The notes under the pieces: model-generated
The model's database searches: none
What the model was told of the DNA's origin: nothing
The model's input: only the letters and a program-made list of their open reading frames with translations
From: MWEI01 sp964600235
Lineage (GTDB): Bacteria > Desulfobacterota > Desulfomonilia > UBA1062
Assembly: GCA_964600235.1 (NCBI GenBank)
Contig: CAZRIV010000012.1
Span: 62,001 to 126,000 of the forward strand
Direction of reading: 5' to 3'
DNA: 64,000 nucleotides
Program-made: the position numbers and the translations under genes
Part shown: piece after piece, positions 17,152 to 24,659 of the stretch
How positions within the stretch are numbered: the stretch's first letter is position 1
How the letters are laid out: every line of letters starts with the position of its first letter

Positions 17152-17250
17152 TGGGCCGGTGGACACTGTTTATATCAGCAGTGATCAGATCCATGTAGAG
17201 AGTTATCCGCCCAATGTACTCCTGGAATGTATCGGGTGTGTATGGACACA

Positions 17251-17270
17251 TTCAAGCGCAGAATCCGGGT
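17251..17270 (+). repeat. Dispersed intergenic repeat, copy A
   Basis: Core TTCAAGCGCAGAATCCGGGT, one of six ungapped matches in the window to the pattern TTCAAnCGCACAATCCGGGT. It lies between the small membrane protein and the terminator. Confidence 0.65.
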
Positions 17271-17344
17271 AAAAATTTATTCAGCTGAGGGAAGGGAGTT
17301 GTACGCGAGTCTTCAAGTAGTGATGTATTCTGCCCAGGAATGAT

Positions 17345-17379
17345 CGAGGGGCTTTCGCGAGAAAGCCCCTCGGTTTTTT
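17345..17379 (+). terminator. Strong intrinsic terminator of the flagellar operon
   Basis: A perfect 12-bp stem (17345-17356 with 17361-17372) closes a GCGA tetraloop of the GNRA type and is followed by G and six T. The T run is on the plus strand only, so it ends rightward transcription before the convergent F0 genes. Confidence 0.92.
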
Positions 17380-17408
17380 GCCGGATATGTAATTAAAGTC
17401 CGTTGTTT

Positions 17409-17762
17409 TTACTGGAGCCCCATGAACTTGATGAACGGGTTGGCATAGAGCAGGATGAGCTCGATGACCAGGGCATAGATCGCCAGGGACTCGATCATGG
17501 CCAGACCAAGAATGAGTGCGGTCAGGATCTTGCCTGACGCCTCGGGGTTGCGGGCAATACCGTCGCAGGCCCCCTGAACGCCGAATCCCTGACCGATACC
17601 CGTACCGAAGGCGGCGAGCGCCATGCCTATGCCTGCAGCAACAGAAGCCCAGGAGAAATACTGGATAGCCTCAGGGCTCGCAGATCCTGCTGCAAAGACT
17701 GCCGATGTAAGACCAAGTACCAAGAATACTGAAACACCTGATGAGCATAAAAATTTCTTCAT
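17409..17762 (-). CDS. atpE: ATP synthase F0 subunit c
   Basis: 117 residues: an N-terminal signal-like segment (to about residue 25), then two TM helices joined by the polar loop GIARNPEASGK. The ion-binding carboxylate is E91 in AMIESLAIY. Q58 (GIGQGFG), S92 and Y96 match residues that form the sodium site in Ilyobacter-type rings, while the threonine after the ES pair is L93 here. The ATG at 17762 is preferred over one 12 bases upstream. Last gene of the F0 cluster; no F1 gene follows. Confidence 0.95.
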   Translation of the reverse strand: MKKFLCSSGVSVFLVLGLTSAVFAAGSASPEAIQYFSWASVAAGIGMALAAFGTGIGQGFGVQGACDGIARNPEASGKILTALILGLAMIESLAIYALVIELILLYANPFIKFMGLQ

Positions 17763-17912
17763 ACAATCCTCCAAGCTATTTTATTGTAGTCATATTACCA
17801 AAGGCGGTTAGGATTGTATCCTACCCGGCTTTCCTGGTAGCCGTCAACACCGTTGTCCGGCATGCAAAACAACAAGGGCGGGCTTCCGCAGGCCCGCCCG
17901 TCTTTATATTGA

Positions 17913-18620
17913 TTAGTGGCCTTCCTCCATGGCGCCACTGATGTACATCATGGCAAGCAGGGTAAATACGAAGGCCTGCAGGATGGATGTGAAGATCATG
18001 AGCACAAGCATGGGCATGGGAATGAGGAATGGTACCAGTGCCAGCAGAACCACAAGCACAAGGTCCTCGCCGAAGATGTTGCCGAAAAGTCGCATGGTCA
18101 GTGACAGAGGCCTCGCCAGGTGTCCGATGAGCTCCACCGGAAGCATGATGGGCGCCATCCACCAGACCGGGCCAAGGAAATGTTTGAGGTATTTGAATCC
18201 GTGGATCTTTACACCCACTATGTGTGTCAGCAGGAATACGGTCAGCGCCATGGACAGATTGGTGTTGAGGTTTGCCGTGGGTGAGTAGAACCCCGGGATG
18301 ATTCCGGCCATGTTGCAGGTAAAGATGAACAGCGCGATGGTCGCGATGAGGGGGAAAAATCTCATGCCGTGCTCGCCCATGGTGTCCACCAGCAGCGACT
18401 TCAGCCCGCCGATGATTACTTCCAGGAAGTTCTGGAGCCTTCCCGGGACCATCTTCAGGCTTCTGGAGACGAATATCGACATAAAAATGAGGGCTAACAT
18501 GTAGAGCCAGGTATAGGTGACCTGGTACATGTGGTTGCCGTCTTTCCAACCGAACGTCTCATGAATGAATTCATAGAGCGGATGTGTGATGAAATCCAGA
18601 ATGAGAAACCCGTGTTCCAT
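17913..18620 (-). CDS. atpB: ATP synthase F0 subunit a
   Basis: 235 residues, polytopic. Carries the essential arginine of the penultimate helix in LSLTMRLFGNIFGED, with the preceding PVELIGHLARP segment and a C-terminal TSILQAFVFTLLAMMYISGA. Forms the ion half-channels beside the c ring. The ATG at 18620 follows AGGAGGAG; the frame is open slightly further upstream. About 150 bases separate it from atpE. Confidence 0.96.
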   Translation of the reverse strand: MEHGFLILDFITHPLYEFIHETFGWKDGNHMYQVTYTWLYMLALIFMSIFVSRSLKMVPGRLQNFLEVIIGGLKSLLVDTMGEHGMRFFPLIATIALFIFTCNMAGIIPGFYSPTANLNTNLSMALTVFLLTHIVGVKIHGFKYLKHFLGPVWWMAPIMLPVELIGHLARPLSLTMRLFGNIFGEDLVLVVLLALVPFLIPMPMLVLMIFTSILQAFVFTLLAMMYISGAMEEGH

Positions 18621-18621
18621 A

Positions 18622-19026
18622 CTAATCTCCTCCTGCACTGATGTAGGTGTAGCATGCGTAGCTCATGACGCCGAACATGATGACCGACAGGCCTAAGAGC
18701 AGACCGAGGATATCCACGTGCAGCAATGCTATGAGCGTATAGAGTACGGCTCCCGTTAGGGTGAGCCTGAGTATATACCGTTTTATCATGAAGGCCTTGC
18801 CCTGCTTCGCATCAAGGGTGACCGAGGATTTGGCGTGCCTCCAGAGCAGATGATAGTTTGCCAGGCAGACACCGCCGCCCAGGAGGACACCCAGGGCGAA
18901 TTTCGAGCCCAGCAGCGGAAGGCTGACTATGCAGAAGGCGGCCCACAGCGCCAGGGATATGAATTCTATCCTTCTCTGAACAGGGTCCTTACTTGCGCTT
19001 TGCACCTGTAGTATCCTCTGAGTCAA
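18622..19026 (-). CDS. atpI: ATP synthase subunit I (AtpI-like) membrane protein
   Basis: 134 residues with four hydrophobic segments (ISLALWAAFCIVSLPLLG, FALGVLLGGGVCLANYHLL, TGAVLYTLIALLHVDILG, LLLGLSVIMFGVMSYACYTY). This matches the AtpI/UncI group that precedes subunit a and helps c-ring assembly. The family is poorly conserved, so the call rests on topology and position. The 5' end overlaps the preceding gene by 38 bases and it ends one base before the atpB start. Confidence 0.75.
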   Translation of the reverse strand: MTQRILQVQSASKDPVQRRIEFISLALWAAFCIVSLPLLGSKFALGVLLGGGVCLANYHLLWRHAKSSVTLDAKQGKAFMIKRYILRLTLTGAVLYTLIALLHVDILGLLLGLSVIMFGVMSYACYTYISAGGD

Positions 19027-19249
19027 TATCCTTAAAGAATCGCATGTAGGTCTTGTACATCATCCTGAACCCGGCCATTATGCCGCCGAAGAGAAAGACA
19101 AAGGTAAAAATGGGTTCCGTGCCGAATTTGCCGTCAAGGTAGAAGCCTGCAAAAAGTCCGATGACTATGGACAGGACCATGGCAAACCCCATGGTGCTCA
19201 AATCCGCTACCGTGAGGTACATTTTTCTCTTGTCGTTGTCTTGTGCCAT
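18989..19249 (-). CDS. atpZ: AtpZ/AtpI-type accessory membrane protein
   Basis: 86 residues, two TM helices (STMGFAMVLSIVIGLFAGFY and IFTFVFLFGGIMAGFRMMY) separated by DGKFGTEP, the pattern of the F0F1-ATPase accessory AtpZ/AtpQ family often first in F0 operons. The ATG at 19249 is preferred over an upstream ATG at 19285, which lies within the predicted -10 element. In some organisms AtpZ and AtpI form a Mg2+/Ca2+ channel; that role is not shown here. Confidence 0.75.
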   Translation of the reverse strand: MAQDNDKRKMYLTVADLSTMGFAMVLSIVIGLFAGFYLDGKFGTEPIFTFVFLFGGIMAGFRMMYKTYMRFFKDIDSEDTTGAKRK

Positions 19250-19283
19250 GATCAGGGCCTGCCTGTCGAAATAGTTTCGGATC

Positions 19284-19312
19284 ATATTACTGAATCACGA
19301 TTCATAATGCAA
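19284..19312 (-). promoter_or_regulatory. Candidate promoter of the F0 gene cluster
   Basis: Minus strand TTGCAT (19312-19307), 17 bases, TAATAT (19289-19284). Both elements are partial matches, but position and spacing fit transcription starting near 19277. Confidence 0.45.
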
Positions 19313-19464
19313 GGAAGTTTTTGGTAAATGGCTTTCAGCTGCAGAACGGCACCGGATGAGGGTATTCGAATTTCATGGGAAGGCGTCATATTTTTCTTGC
19401 CATGTGAAAATAAATGAGCTAAAGAAAACGAGTTTGAGCACATGACTACACTACAGAGTGCACT

Positions 19465-20289
19465 ATGGACGGTACACAAAGTAAAAAGGGTCAGACGCGA
19501 AAACTCACGGTTATCTCGGTATGTTTTTTTGCTTCACTGATTGGGGCAGCCTTAATACCGACGACGATGGTCACTGGCAGGTCAACACCTCCTGCCGTGC
19601 CCGTACAGAGTCCGGCCATCGAATATCAATACACCGCGAGTTTGCAGGACCGGCTTGCACAGATCGACGACGTGCAGGAAAGAAAGCAGTCTCTCATCAG
19701 GATTCTGCTGCCGCTCGTGCTCCACGCCAATGAGCGGGTGATGCAGCAGCGGATGATCATCGAGGAGTTAAGACAAAGACTGCCGTACCTGACGCCCCTC
19801 GAAGAACAGACGCTCATCGCCTTTTCCCGAATGTACCTGGTGGATGGAGATTCAAACGAGGAGATGGTTGCGGAACTCCTCAAGCGGGTGAACGTGCTCC
19901 CCGTGTCCTTGATCCTTGCGCAGGCGGCCATTGAATCCGGATGGGGAACCTCCCGGTTCTCTCTCGAAGGGAATAACATCTTCGGGCTGAGGACCTCTTC
20001 AAACTATGGAATGGTCCCCCGGGAGCGTCCCGTCGAAGAGAAATTCACGGTCTCGGTATTCCGCGACATCCAGTCCTGCATCGACTACTATATGTGGAAT
20101 ATCAATACGAACCCGCAATATGAACAGCTCAGGTATATCCGTTCTCTCAGCCGGCCGCCGTATGATTCCTATGCCCTGGCGCAGGGCCTGCGCAACTATT
20201 CCGAGATGGGCCTCGAGTATGTCCGCAGGGTGGAACTGCTCATCGGTTACAACGAGCTGAAGAATTATGACCGTTACCGGCTCCAGTAG
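19465..20289 (+). CDS. Bax-like N-acetylglucosaminidase
   Basis: 274 residues: an N-terminal membrane anchor/signal (about 14-35), a helical linker (DVQERKQSLIRILLPLVLHA) and a glucosaminidase domain of the FlgJ-C/Bax type with the catalytic glutamate in LAQAAIESGWGTSRF and NIFGLRTS, then PYDSYALAQGLRNYSEMG. Such enzymes cut glycan strands of peptidoglycan in the periplasm. The following deacetylase gene overlaps its 3' end by 23 bases, so the two are probably co-translated and act on the wall. No clear ribosome-binding site precedes the ATG. Confidence 0.85.
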   Translation: MDGTQSKKGQTRKLTVISVCFFASLIGAALIPTTMVTGRSTPPAVPVQSPAIEYQYTASLQDRLAQIDDVQERKQSLIRILLPLVLHANERVMQQRMIIEELRQRLPYLTPLEEQTLIAFSRMYLVDGDSNEEMVAELLKRVNVLPVSLILAQAAIESGWGTSRFSLEGNNIFGLRTSSNYGMVPRERPVEEKFTVSVFRDIQSCIDYYMWNINTNPQYEQLRYIRSLSRPPYDSYALAQGLRNYSEMGLEYVRRVELLIGYNELKNYDRYRLQ

Positions 20290-21373
20290 GCCTGTGGAGG
20301 GTCTTATTTTCCGGAGAGGTTCGTCTTTGTTTTTTCTGCCGATCATCTTCGCAGCGATTATTTCAGCGATGCCGCCAACGGCTTCTGCGGCATCCGCACA
20401 CATATCCGTACTCCTCTACCACCGTTTCGACGAGAATCAGTTCCCGACCACCACGACATCGAGCGCCCAGTTCGAGCAGCACATGGCCTATCTGAAATCG
20501 CACGGTTACGCGGTTCTTTCCCTGGACCGACTGGCCGACTGCGTGGAAGGAAGGACGCCCGTGCCTGAAAAGGGGGTGGTCATCACCATCGATGACGGGT
20601 TCATTTCCTCGTATGAAAAGGCCGTGCCGGTCCTGCGCAAATACGGATTCCCCTTTTCCATCTTCGTCTTCACCAATGCCGTGGGCAAAAAGAACTATAT
20701 GAGCTGGGATCAGCTGAGGCAGGTGGAGGCCTGGGGGGGTGAGGCGGGGTGCCACACGCATACCCACCCGAGGCTGATAAATCTGACGCAGAAAGAGGTG
20801 GAGCGGGAGATCATGGGCTCGAATGAACTCATGGAAAAGAACCTGGGTCATAAGATCAGATATTTTGCCTATCCCTACGGGCAGTATGACGAAACGGCCC
20901 GCTCTGTCGCAAGGCGCGCGGGGTTCAGGCTCATGTTCTCGTCAGACCCGGGAGGCACGGGGGCAGGCTCGGAGTCCGACCGCATTCCCCGACAGGCCGT
21001 CGTGGGCGCAGAGATGGGACTGAATGACTTTGTAAATAAACTCATGAACCCGCCCCTTCCCGTGACCGGCCGCATCCCCGTTTGCGGGACCTTGCCGTCA
21101 GCGACCCTGCCGGCAGTGTCGCTCACCCTGAAAAATCCCGGACTCTATGATCCTGACCAGATCAATATGTTCCTCTCGGAGAAGAAGAGGCTGAATGCGA
21201 AGTTCAACCCCCAGACAGGGGTCTTGAGCTGTTCGGGACCGTTCCACCTCACCAGGAAGACCAACCGCGTCATCGTGAGCGCAAGGAGAAGGAGCGACGG
21301 TCTCTTTGCCATGGATTCCTGGCTCATCGTGCTCCCCGGAACGTGGGAGGGGATGAAATATACCTCGCGCTAA
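20267..21373 (+). CDS. Exported polysaccharide deacetylase (NodB fold)
   Basis: 368 residues with a signal peptide (about 18-44, ending TASAAS). The NodB domain spans about residues 45-260: ISVLLYHRFDE, the metal/catalytic aspartates in VVITIDDGF, the HxxxH-type metal site in CHTHTHPRL and FAYPYGQYDE. The C-terminal 100 residues form a beta-rich extension without a recognised family. Acts on peptidoglycan or an exported polysaccharide, removing acetyl groups from amino sugars. Overlaps the upstream glucosaminidase gene. Confidence 0.88.
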   Translation: MTVTGSSRPVEGLIFRRGSSLFFLPIIFAAIISAMPPTASAASAHISVLLYHRFDENQFPTTTTSSAQFEQHMAYLKSHGYAVLSLDRLADCVEGRTPVPEKGVVITIDDGFISSYEKAVPVLRKYGFPFSIFVFTNAVGKKNYMSWDQLRQVEAWGGEAGCHTHTHPRLINLTQKEVEREIMGSNELMEKNLGHKIRYFAYPYGQYDETARSVARRAGFRLMFSSDPGGTGAGSESDRIPRQAVVGAEMGLNDFVNKLMNPPLPVTGRIPVCGTLPSATLPAVSLTLKNPGLYDPDQINMFLSEKKRLNAKFNPQTGVLSCSGPFHLTRKTNRVIVSARRRSDGLFAMDSWLIVLPGTWEGMKYTSR

Positions 21374-21743
21374 TGATGAGAACCGTGGGAAGATCTTCAG
21401 ACACATCCCATGGTCCGTATAGATCCGGCCTATGCATAACCTGATCTTCGGCACGAAAGGCGTCGGCATGAGATCGGTTCCGCATGGAACTTCGCGTCGG
21501 TCTTTGATGCTTCCTCCACCTTCAAGAAGAAGGTATCGCAGGTTTTTATGAGGAGATCGGTCTGGTCGATGGATGGGTCGGCGGGAGAAACCGCCCTTCT
21601 GTTATGAAAAAGATGACATCAGCTTATTATTATACTATATAGATAATAATACCCAATCCACTTTAATAGCCATTCTTTATGTATCAGTGCGTACTTAAGG
21701 ACGGGCATGATGACAAGTGGTTGAGAATCTCGAGGAGGATATC
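21374..21743. other. Intergenic stretch before the HU gene
   Basis: 370 bases. The left half has no supported gene. A short hairpin GGCGG-GAGAAA-CCGCC near 21580-21600 is followed by only a weak pyrimidine run, so it is a poor terminator. The right part (21600-21680) is very AT-rich and contains the HU promoter. Confidence 0.5.
21613..21641 (+). promoter_or_regulatory. Sigma-70 promoter of the HU gene
   Basis: ATGACA (21613-21618), 17 bases, TATATA (21636-21641) in an AT-rich tract. Transcription from about 21648 would give a leader of about 96 bases before the HU ATG. Confidence 0.6.
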
Positions 21744-22019
21744 ATGACAAAATCTGATTTAGTTGATGTTATTGCCAAAAAGGTGAAGCTATCAAAGACG
21801 GCAGCATTGGAAGCCATAGATGCCCTGACAGCATCGATTACGGGCGCTCTCAAGAAAGGTGACAAGGTTACCCTGATAGGTTTTGGAACCTTTAACGTAG
21901 TCAAAAGGGCAGCCAGAGAAGGCGTAAATCCTCAAACCCGTCAGAAGATAAAGATCAAGGCGAGCAAAGCCCCCCGATTCAAGGCTGGAAAAGTATTGAA
22001 GGACGCGGTTAACAAATAG
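21744..22019 (+). CDS. hup: HU/IHF-family DNA-binding protein
   Basis: 91 residues, the family length. Begins MTKSDLVDVIAKKVKLSK; the DNA-binding arm region includes VTLIGFGTFNVVKRAAREGV and NPQTRQKIKIKASKAPRFKAG. Binds and bends DNA as a dimer in the nucleoid. The ATG follows GAGGAGG. The next gene, four bases away, encodes a histone-H1-like basic protein, suggesting a shared chromosome-related role. Confidence 0.95.
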   Translation: MTKSDLVDVIAKKVKLSKTAALEAIDALTASITGALKKGDKVTLIGFGTFNVVKRAAREGVNPQTRQKIKIKASKAPRFKAGKVLKDAVNK

Positions 22020-22023
22020 GACA

Positions 22024-22707
22024 GTGAAGAAGCAAACCAAGAAAGAGAAGATTGAAGTAGCCGAAAAGAAGCAACCTAATAAAAAAGAGTCTGCTGCGGC
22101 CGGACAGAAGCCAGCCCGGGGAGAAGGGTCTTCTGCGGCCCAAAAGAAGCCACCCCAGAAAAAGGCGCCAGCCGCAGCAGAAGAGAAGCAGCCAAAGAAA
22201 AAGGAGTCTGTTTCAGTCAAGGCAAAGCCCTCCCGGGAAAAAGCCCCGTCTGCTGCCGTGAAGAAACCGCCGCAGAAAAAGGAACCTGCCGCAGTCGAGA
22301 AAAAGCTATCAACGAAAAGAGAGCCTGCTGCGGTCGAGGAAAAGCCATCCCGGGAGAAAGGGCTTTCAGCTGTAGAGAAGAAGTCGCCTCGGAAAAAGGT
22401 TCTTTCTGCGGCCGATCTCGGGACACGGTTCAAGTGCTACAAATGCGGTACCAAATTTTATGACCTAGGAAGACCTCAGCCTCTTTGTCCTTCATGTGGA
22501 GAAGATCAGAATAATGAAGAGGCTAAAAGGATGCTCAAGCGGAAGAAGAAACGTCGATCAGCCTACTTGGCCAAGACAGAACCCATGATCAGACCCCCGG
22601 AAGAGAGGGATGAGGTGATCGAGGTCGTTGATGAACTCGATTCTGAGTTTGTTCTGGATATGGATGACATTGTCCTGGAAGAGGGCACAGACTCGGACAA
22701 CTCATAG
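22024..22707 (+). CDS. Basic tandem-repeat protein with FYDLN-type zinc ribbon (TIGR02300-like)
   Basis: 227 residues from a GTG. Residues 3-132 are ten 13-residue repeats of the form K-P-x-x-K-K-x-P-A-A-V-x-x (for example KPPQKKAPAAAEE, KPPQKKEPAAVEK), lysine/alanine/proline-rich like histone H1 tails. Then a zinc ribbon with C138, C141, C155 and C158 around GTKFYDLGRPQPLCPSCG, a basic block KRMLKRKKKRRSAY, and an acidic C-terminus (DELDSEFVLDMDDIVLEE). FYDLN proteins have no assigned function. The basic tail and the HU gene four bases upstream suggest a nucleic-acid-binding role; this is inference. Confidence 0.8.
   Translation: MKKQTKKEKIEVAEKKQPNKKESAAAGQKPARGEGSSAAQKKPPQKKAPAAAEEKQPKKKESVSVKAKPSREKAPSAAVKKPPQKKEPAAVEKKLSTKREPAAVEEKPSREKGLSAVEKKSPRKKVLSAADLGTRFKCYKCGTKFYDLGRPQPLCPSCGEDQNNEEAKRMLKRKKKRRSAYLAKTEPMIRPPEERDEVIEVVDELDSEFVLDMDDIVLEEGTDSDNS
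22030..22419 (+). repeat. 39-bp in-frame tandem repeat, ten units
   Basis: Encodes the ten 13-residue units of the FYDLN protein. Units are diverged at DNA level, but the period is constant with no indel. Unit 1 (22030-22068) is the most degenerate. Confidence 0.8.
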
Positions 22708-22909
22708 AAGAGACTGCCATCGACACTGGCATTATCGGACCCCATGCAGAATCAACGGCCAAAAAGGATCAGGTAATGTTCGGATATGGGAATAATAATG
22801 GTGGCCCTGCGACTATGCAACATGTCCAAAAAAACACCACAAATACATATGGCCGTGCCGGACCCACTTCCCCATTGATTCATTCATGAAGCTGTGATGA
22901 GATCAATCC

Positions 22910-23395
22910 ATGAAACTTGATGAAATCGACAAGGCTCTCCTCGCCCTTGCAGAAGGGGACATGGAAGTCTGCAGGCGGCCCTTTGACAAGTGGGCAGAAA
23001 AGATCGGCATTCCCGTGGAGGAGGTTGTTTCCCGGCTCCAGGCACTGAAACAAGGCGGTGTGATCAGGGAGATCAAGGCGATCCTCAGGCACACCAGGGC
23101 TGGCTTCACGGCCAATGCCATGGTGGTGTGGGCCGTTCCCGCAGACAGAGTGGATGAGGCGGGGATGAAAATCGCCGCCTGTAAGGCGGTGAGCCATTGC
23201 TATGAACGGCATGGGTTCGGCCCGTACACTGTCTACTCCATGATCCATGGGCGAGCGAAAGAGGAGATTCTTGATACGGTCCAATCCATCGCCCAGGCTG
23301 CCGGCATCAGTGATTTTAAGATCTTCTGGAGCGTCAGGGAACTGAAAAAGACATCCATGAGGTATTTTTGCCAGGAGGATTCCTGTGACGAATGA
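22910..23395 (+). CDS. ahbB: AhbB-like siroheme decarboxylase subunit (Lrp/AsnC fold)
   Basis: 161 residues. An N-terminal winged helix (VSRLQALKQGGVIREIKAI) and a RAM-like domain with LRHTRAGFTANAMVVWAVP, AVSHCYERHGFGPYTVYSMIHG and the ending RELKKTSMRYF. These segments are hallmarks of AhbB, which with AhbA decarboxylates siroheme to didecarboxysiroheme in the alternative haem pathway of sulfate reducers and archaea. A plain Lrp regulator is less likely. It overlaps hemL by 11 bases, coupling an early and a late tetrapyrrole step. AhbA is not in the window. Confidence 0.88.
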   Translation: MKLDEIDKALLALAEGDMEVCRRPFDKWAEKIGIPVEEVVSRLQALKQGGVIREIKAILRHTRAGFTANAMVVWAVPADRVDEAGMKIAACKAVSHCYERHGFGPYTVYSMIHGRAKEEILDTVQSIAQAAGISDFKIFWSVRELKKTSMRYFCQEDSCDE

Positions 23396-24659
23396 GGAAC
23401 TGTTCGAGGCTGCACAGAAGGTGATACCGGGCGGGGTGAACTCACCGGTCCGCGCGTTTGGGAAGGTGGGCGGAGTGCCCCGGTTCATGGCCTGCGGATC
23501 AGGCGCGTACCTGACTGATGCGGAAGGGAAAAAGTATATCGATTTTGTGCTCTCCTGGGGCCCCCTTATCCTCGGTCACTGCCACCCCGCAGTGGTGGAG
23601 GCGGTTGTACGCCAGGCCGGCATAGGCATGAGCTACGGCGCTCCGACCGACCTTGAAGTCCGCATGGCCGAACTGGTCTGCGATGCCTTCCCGTCCATGG
23701 ACAAGGTCCGCTTCGTCAGCTCCGGCACCGAGGCCGTTATGAGTGCCATCAGGCTGGCCCGGGCCACCACGGCCAGGCAGCTCATCGTCAAGTTCGAGGG
23801 GTGCTACCACGGCCACACCGACAGCCTTCTCGTAAAGGCGGGCTCCGGCCTGCTGACGCTCGGCGTCCCGGACTCGTCCGGGGTGCCGGAAGGGACAGCA
23901 TCCACGACCGCGGTCCTGCCCTACAACGATACGGCGAGCTTCGAGGCGTTCATGGCCAGGCGAGGAGGCGAGGTGGCCTCCGTCATCGTGGAGCCCGTGG
24001 CCGGGAACATGGGGGTGGTGCTCCCGGACAGGGGATTCCTTGAGTCCATCAGGGAAAAGACCAGCTCTTGCGGGGCACTGCTCATCTTCGATGAGGTGAT
24101 CACGGGCTTCCGGTTCTGCTTCGGGGGATATCAGGAGCTTGCAGGGATAACCCCGGATCTCACTTGCCTGGGCAAGATCATCGGCGGCGGTCTGCCTGCT
24201 GCCGCCTTCGGGGGAAGGGCTGCGGTCATGGACCTCCTCGCCCCCCTGGGCCCGGTCTACCAGGCAGGTACGCTCTCGGGCAACCCGCTCGCCATGGCCG
24301 CGGGCCTTGCCACCCTCACTGTGCTCAGGGAACAGAACCCCTACGACAGTCTCGGCAAGGCCATGGTTGCCTTCACCTCAGGGATTCATGATCTCGCGCG
24401 CGCCAAAGGCATCCCCATGACCATAAACGGCCTTGGCCCCATGGCAGGGATGTTTTTCAGTGAAGGGCCGGTGAGGACCTTTGAAGAGGTAATGGCCTGT
24501 GATGCGGCAAAGTATGCCAGGTTCTTCCATGCCATGCTGGAACAGGGGGTATATCTGGCGCCGTCGGCCTATGAGGCGCTTTTTGTAAGCACGAGCCATA
24601 CCTCCGAGGTTATGGAAAAGGCACTGGCGGCTTCTGAAAAGGCGTTCGCTAGACTCTAG
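23385..24659 (+). CDS. hemL: Glutamate-1-semialdehyde 2,1-aminomutase
   Basis: 424 residues from a GTG overlapping ahbB. PLP-dependent class III aminotransferase fold: IPGGVNSPVRAF at the N-terminus, GPLILGHCHPAVVEA, SSGTEAVMSAIRLARA, IFDEVITGFR and the Schiff-base lysine K264 in CLGKIIGGGLP. Converts glutamate-1-semialdehyde to 5-aminolevulinate in the C5 pathway. The 3' end is convergent with lon and overlaps it by 11 bases. Confidence 0.97.
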   Translation: MTNEELFEAAQKVIPGGVNSPVRAFGKVGGVPRFMACGSGAYLTDAEGKKYIDFVLSWGPLILGHCHPAVVEAVVRQAGIGMSYGAPTDLEVRMAELVCDAFPSMDKVRFVSSGTEAVMSAIRLARATTARQLIVKFEGCYHGHTDSLLVKAGSGLLTLGVPDSSGVPEGTASTTAVLPYNDTASFEAFMARRGGEVASVIVEPVAGNMGVVLPDRGFLESIREKTSSCGALLIFDEVITGFRFCFGGYQELAGITPDLTCLGKIIGGGLPAAAFGGRAAVMDLLAPLGPVYQAGTLSGNPLAMAAGLATLTVLREQNPYDSLGKAMVAFTSGIHDLARAKGIPMTINGLGPMAGMFFSEGPVRTFEEVMACDAAKYARFFHAMLEQGVYLAPSAYEALFVSTSHTSEVMEKALAASEKAFARL

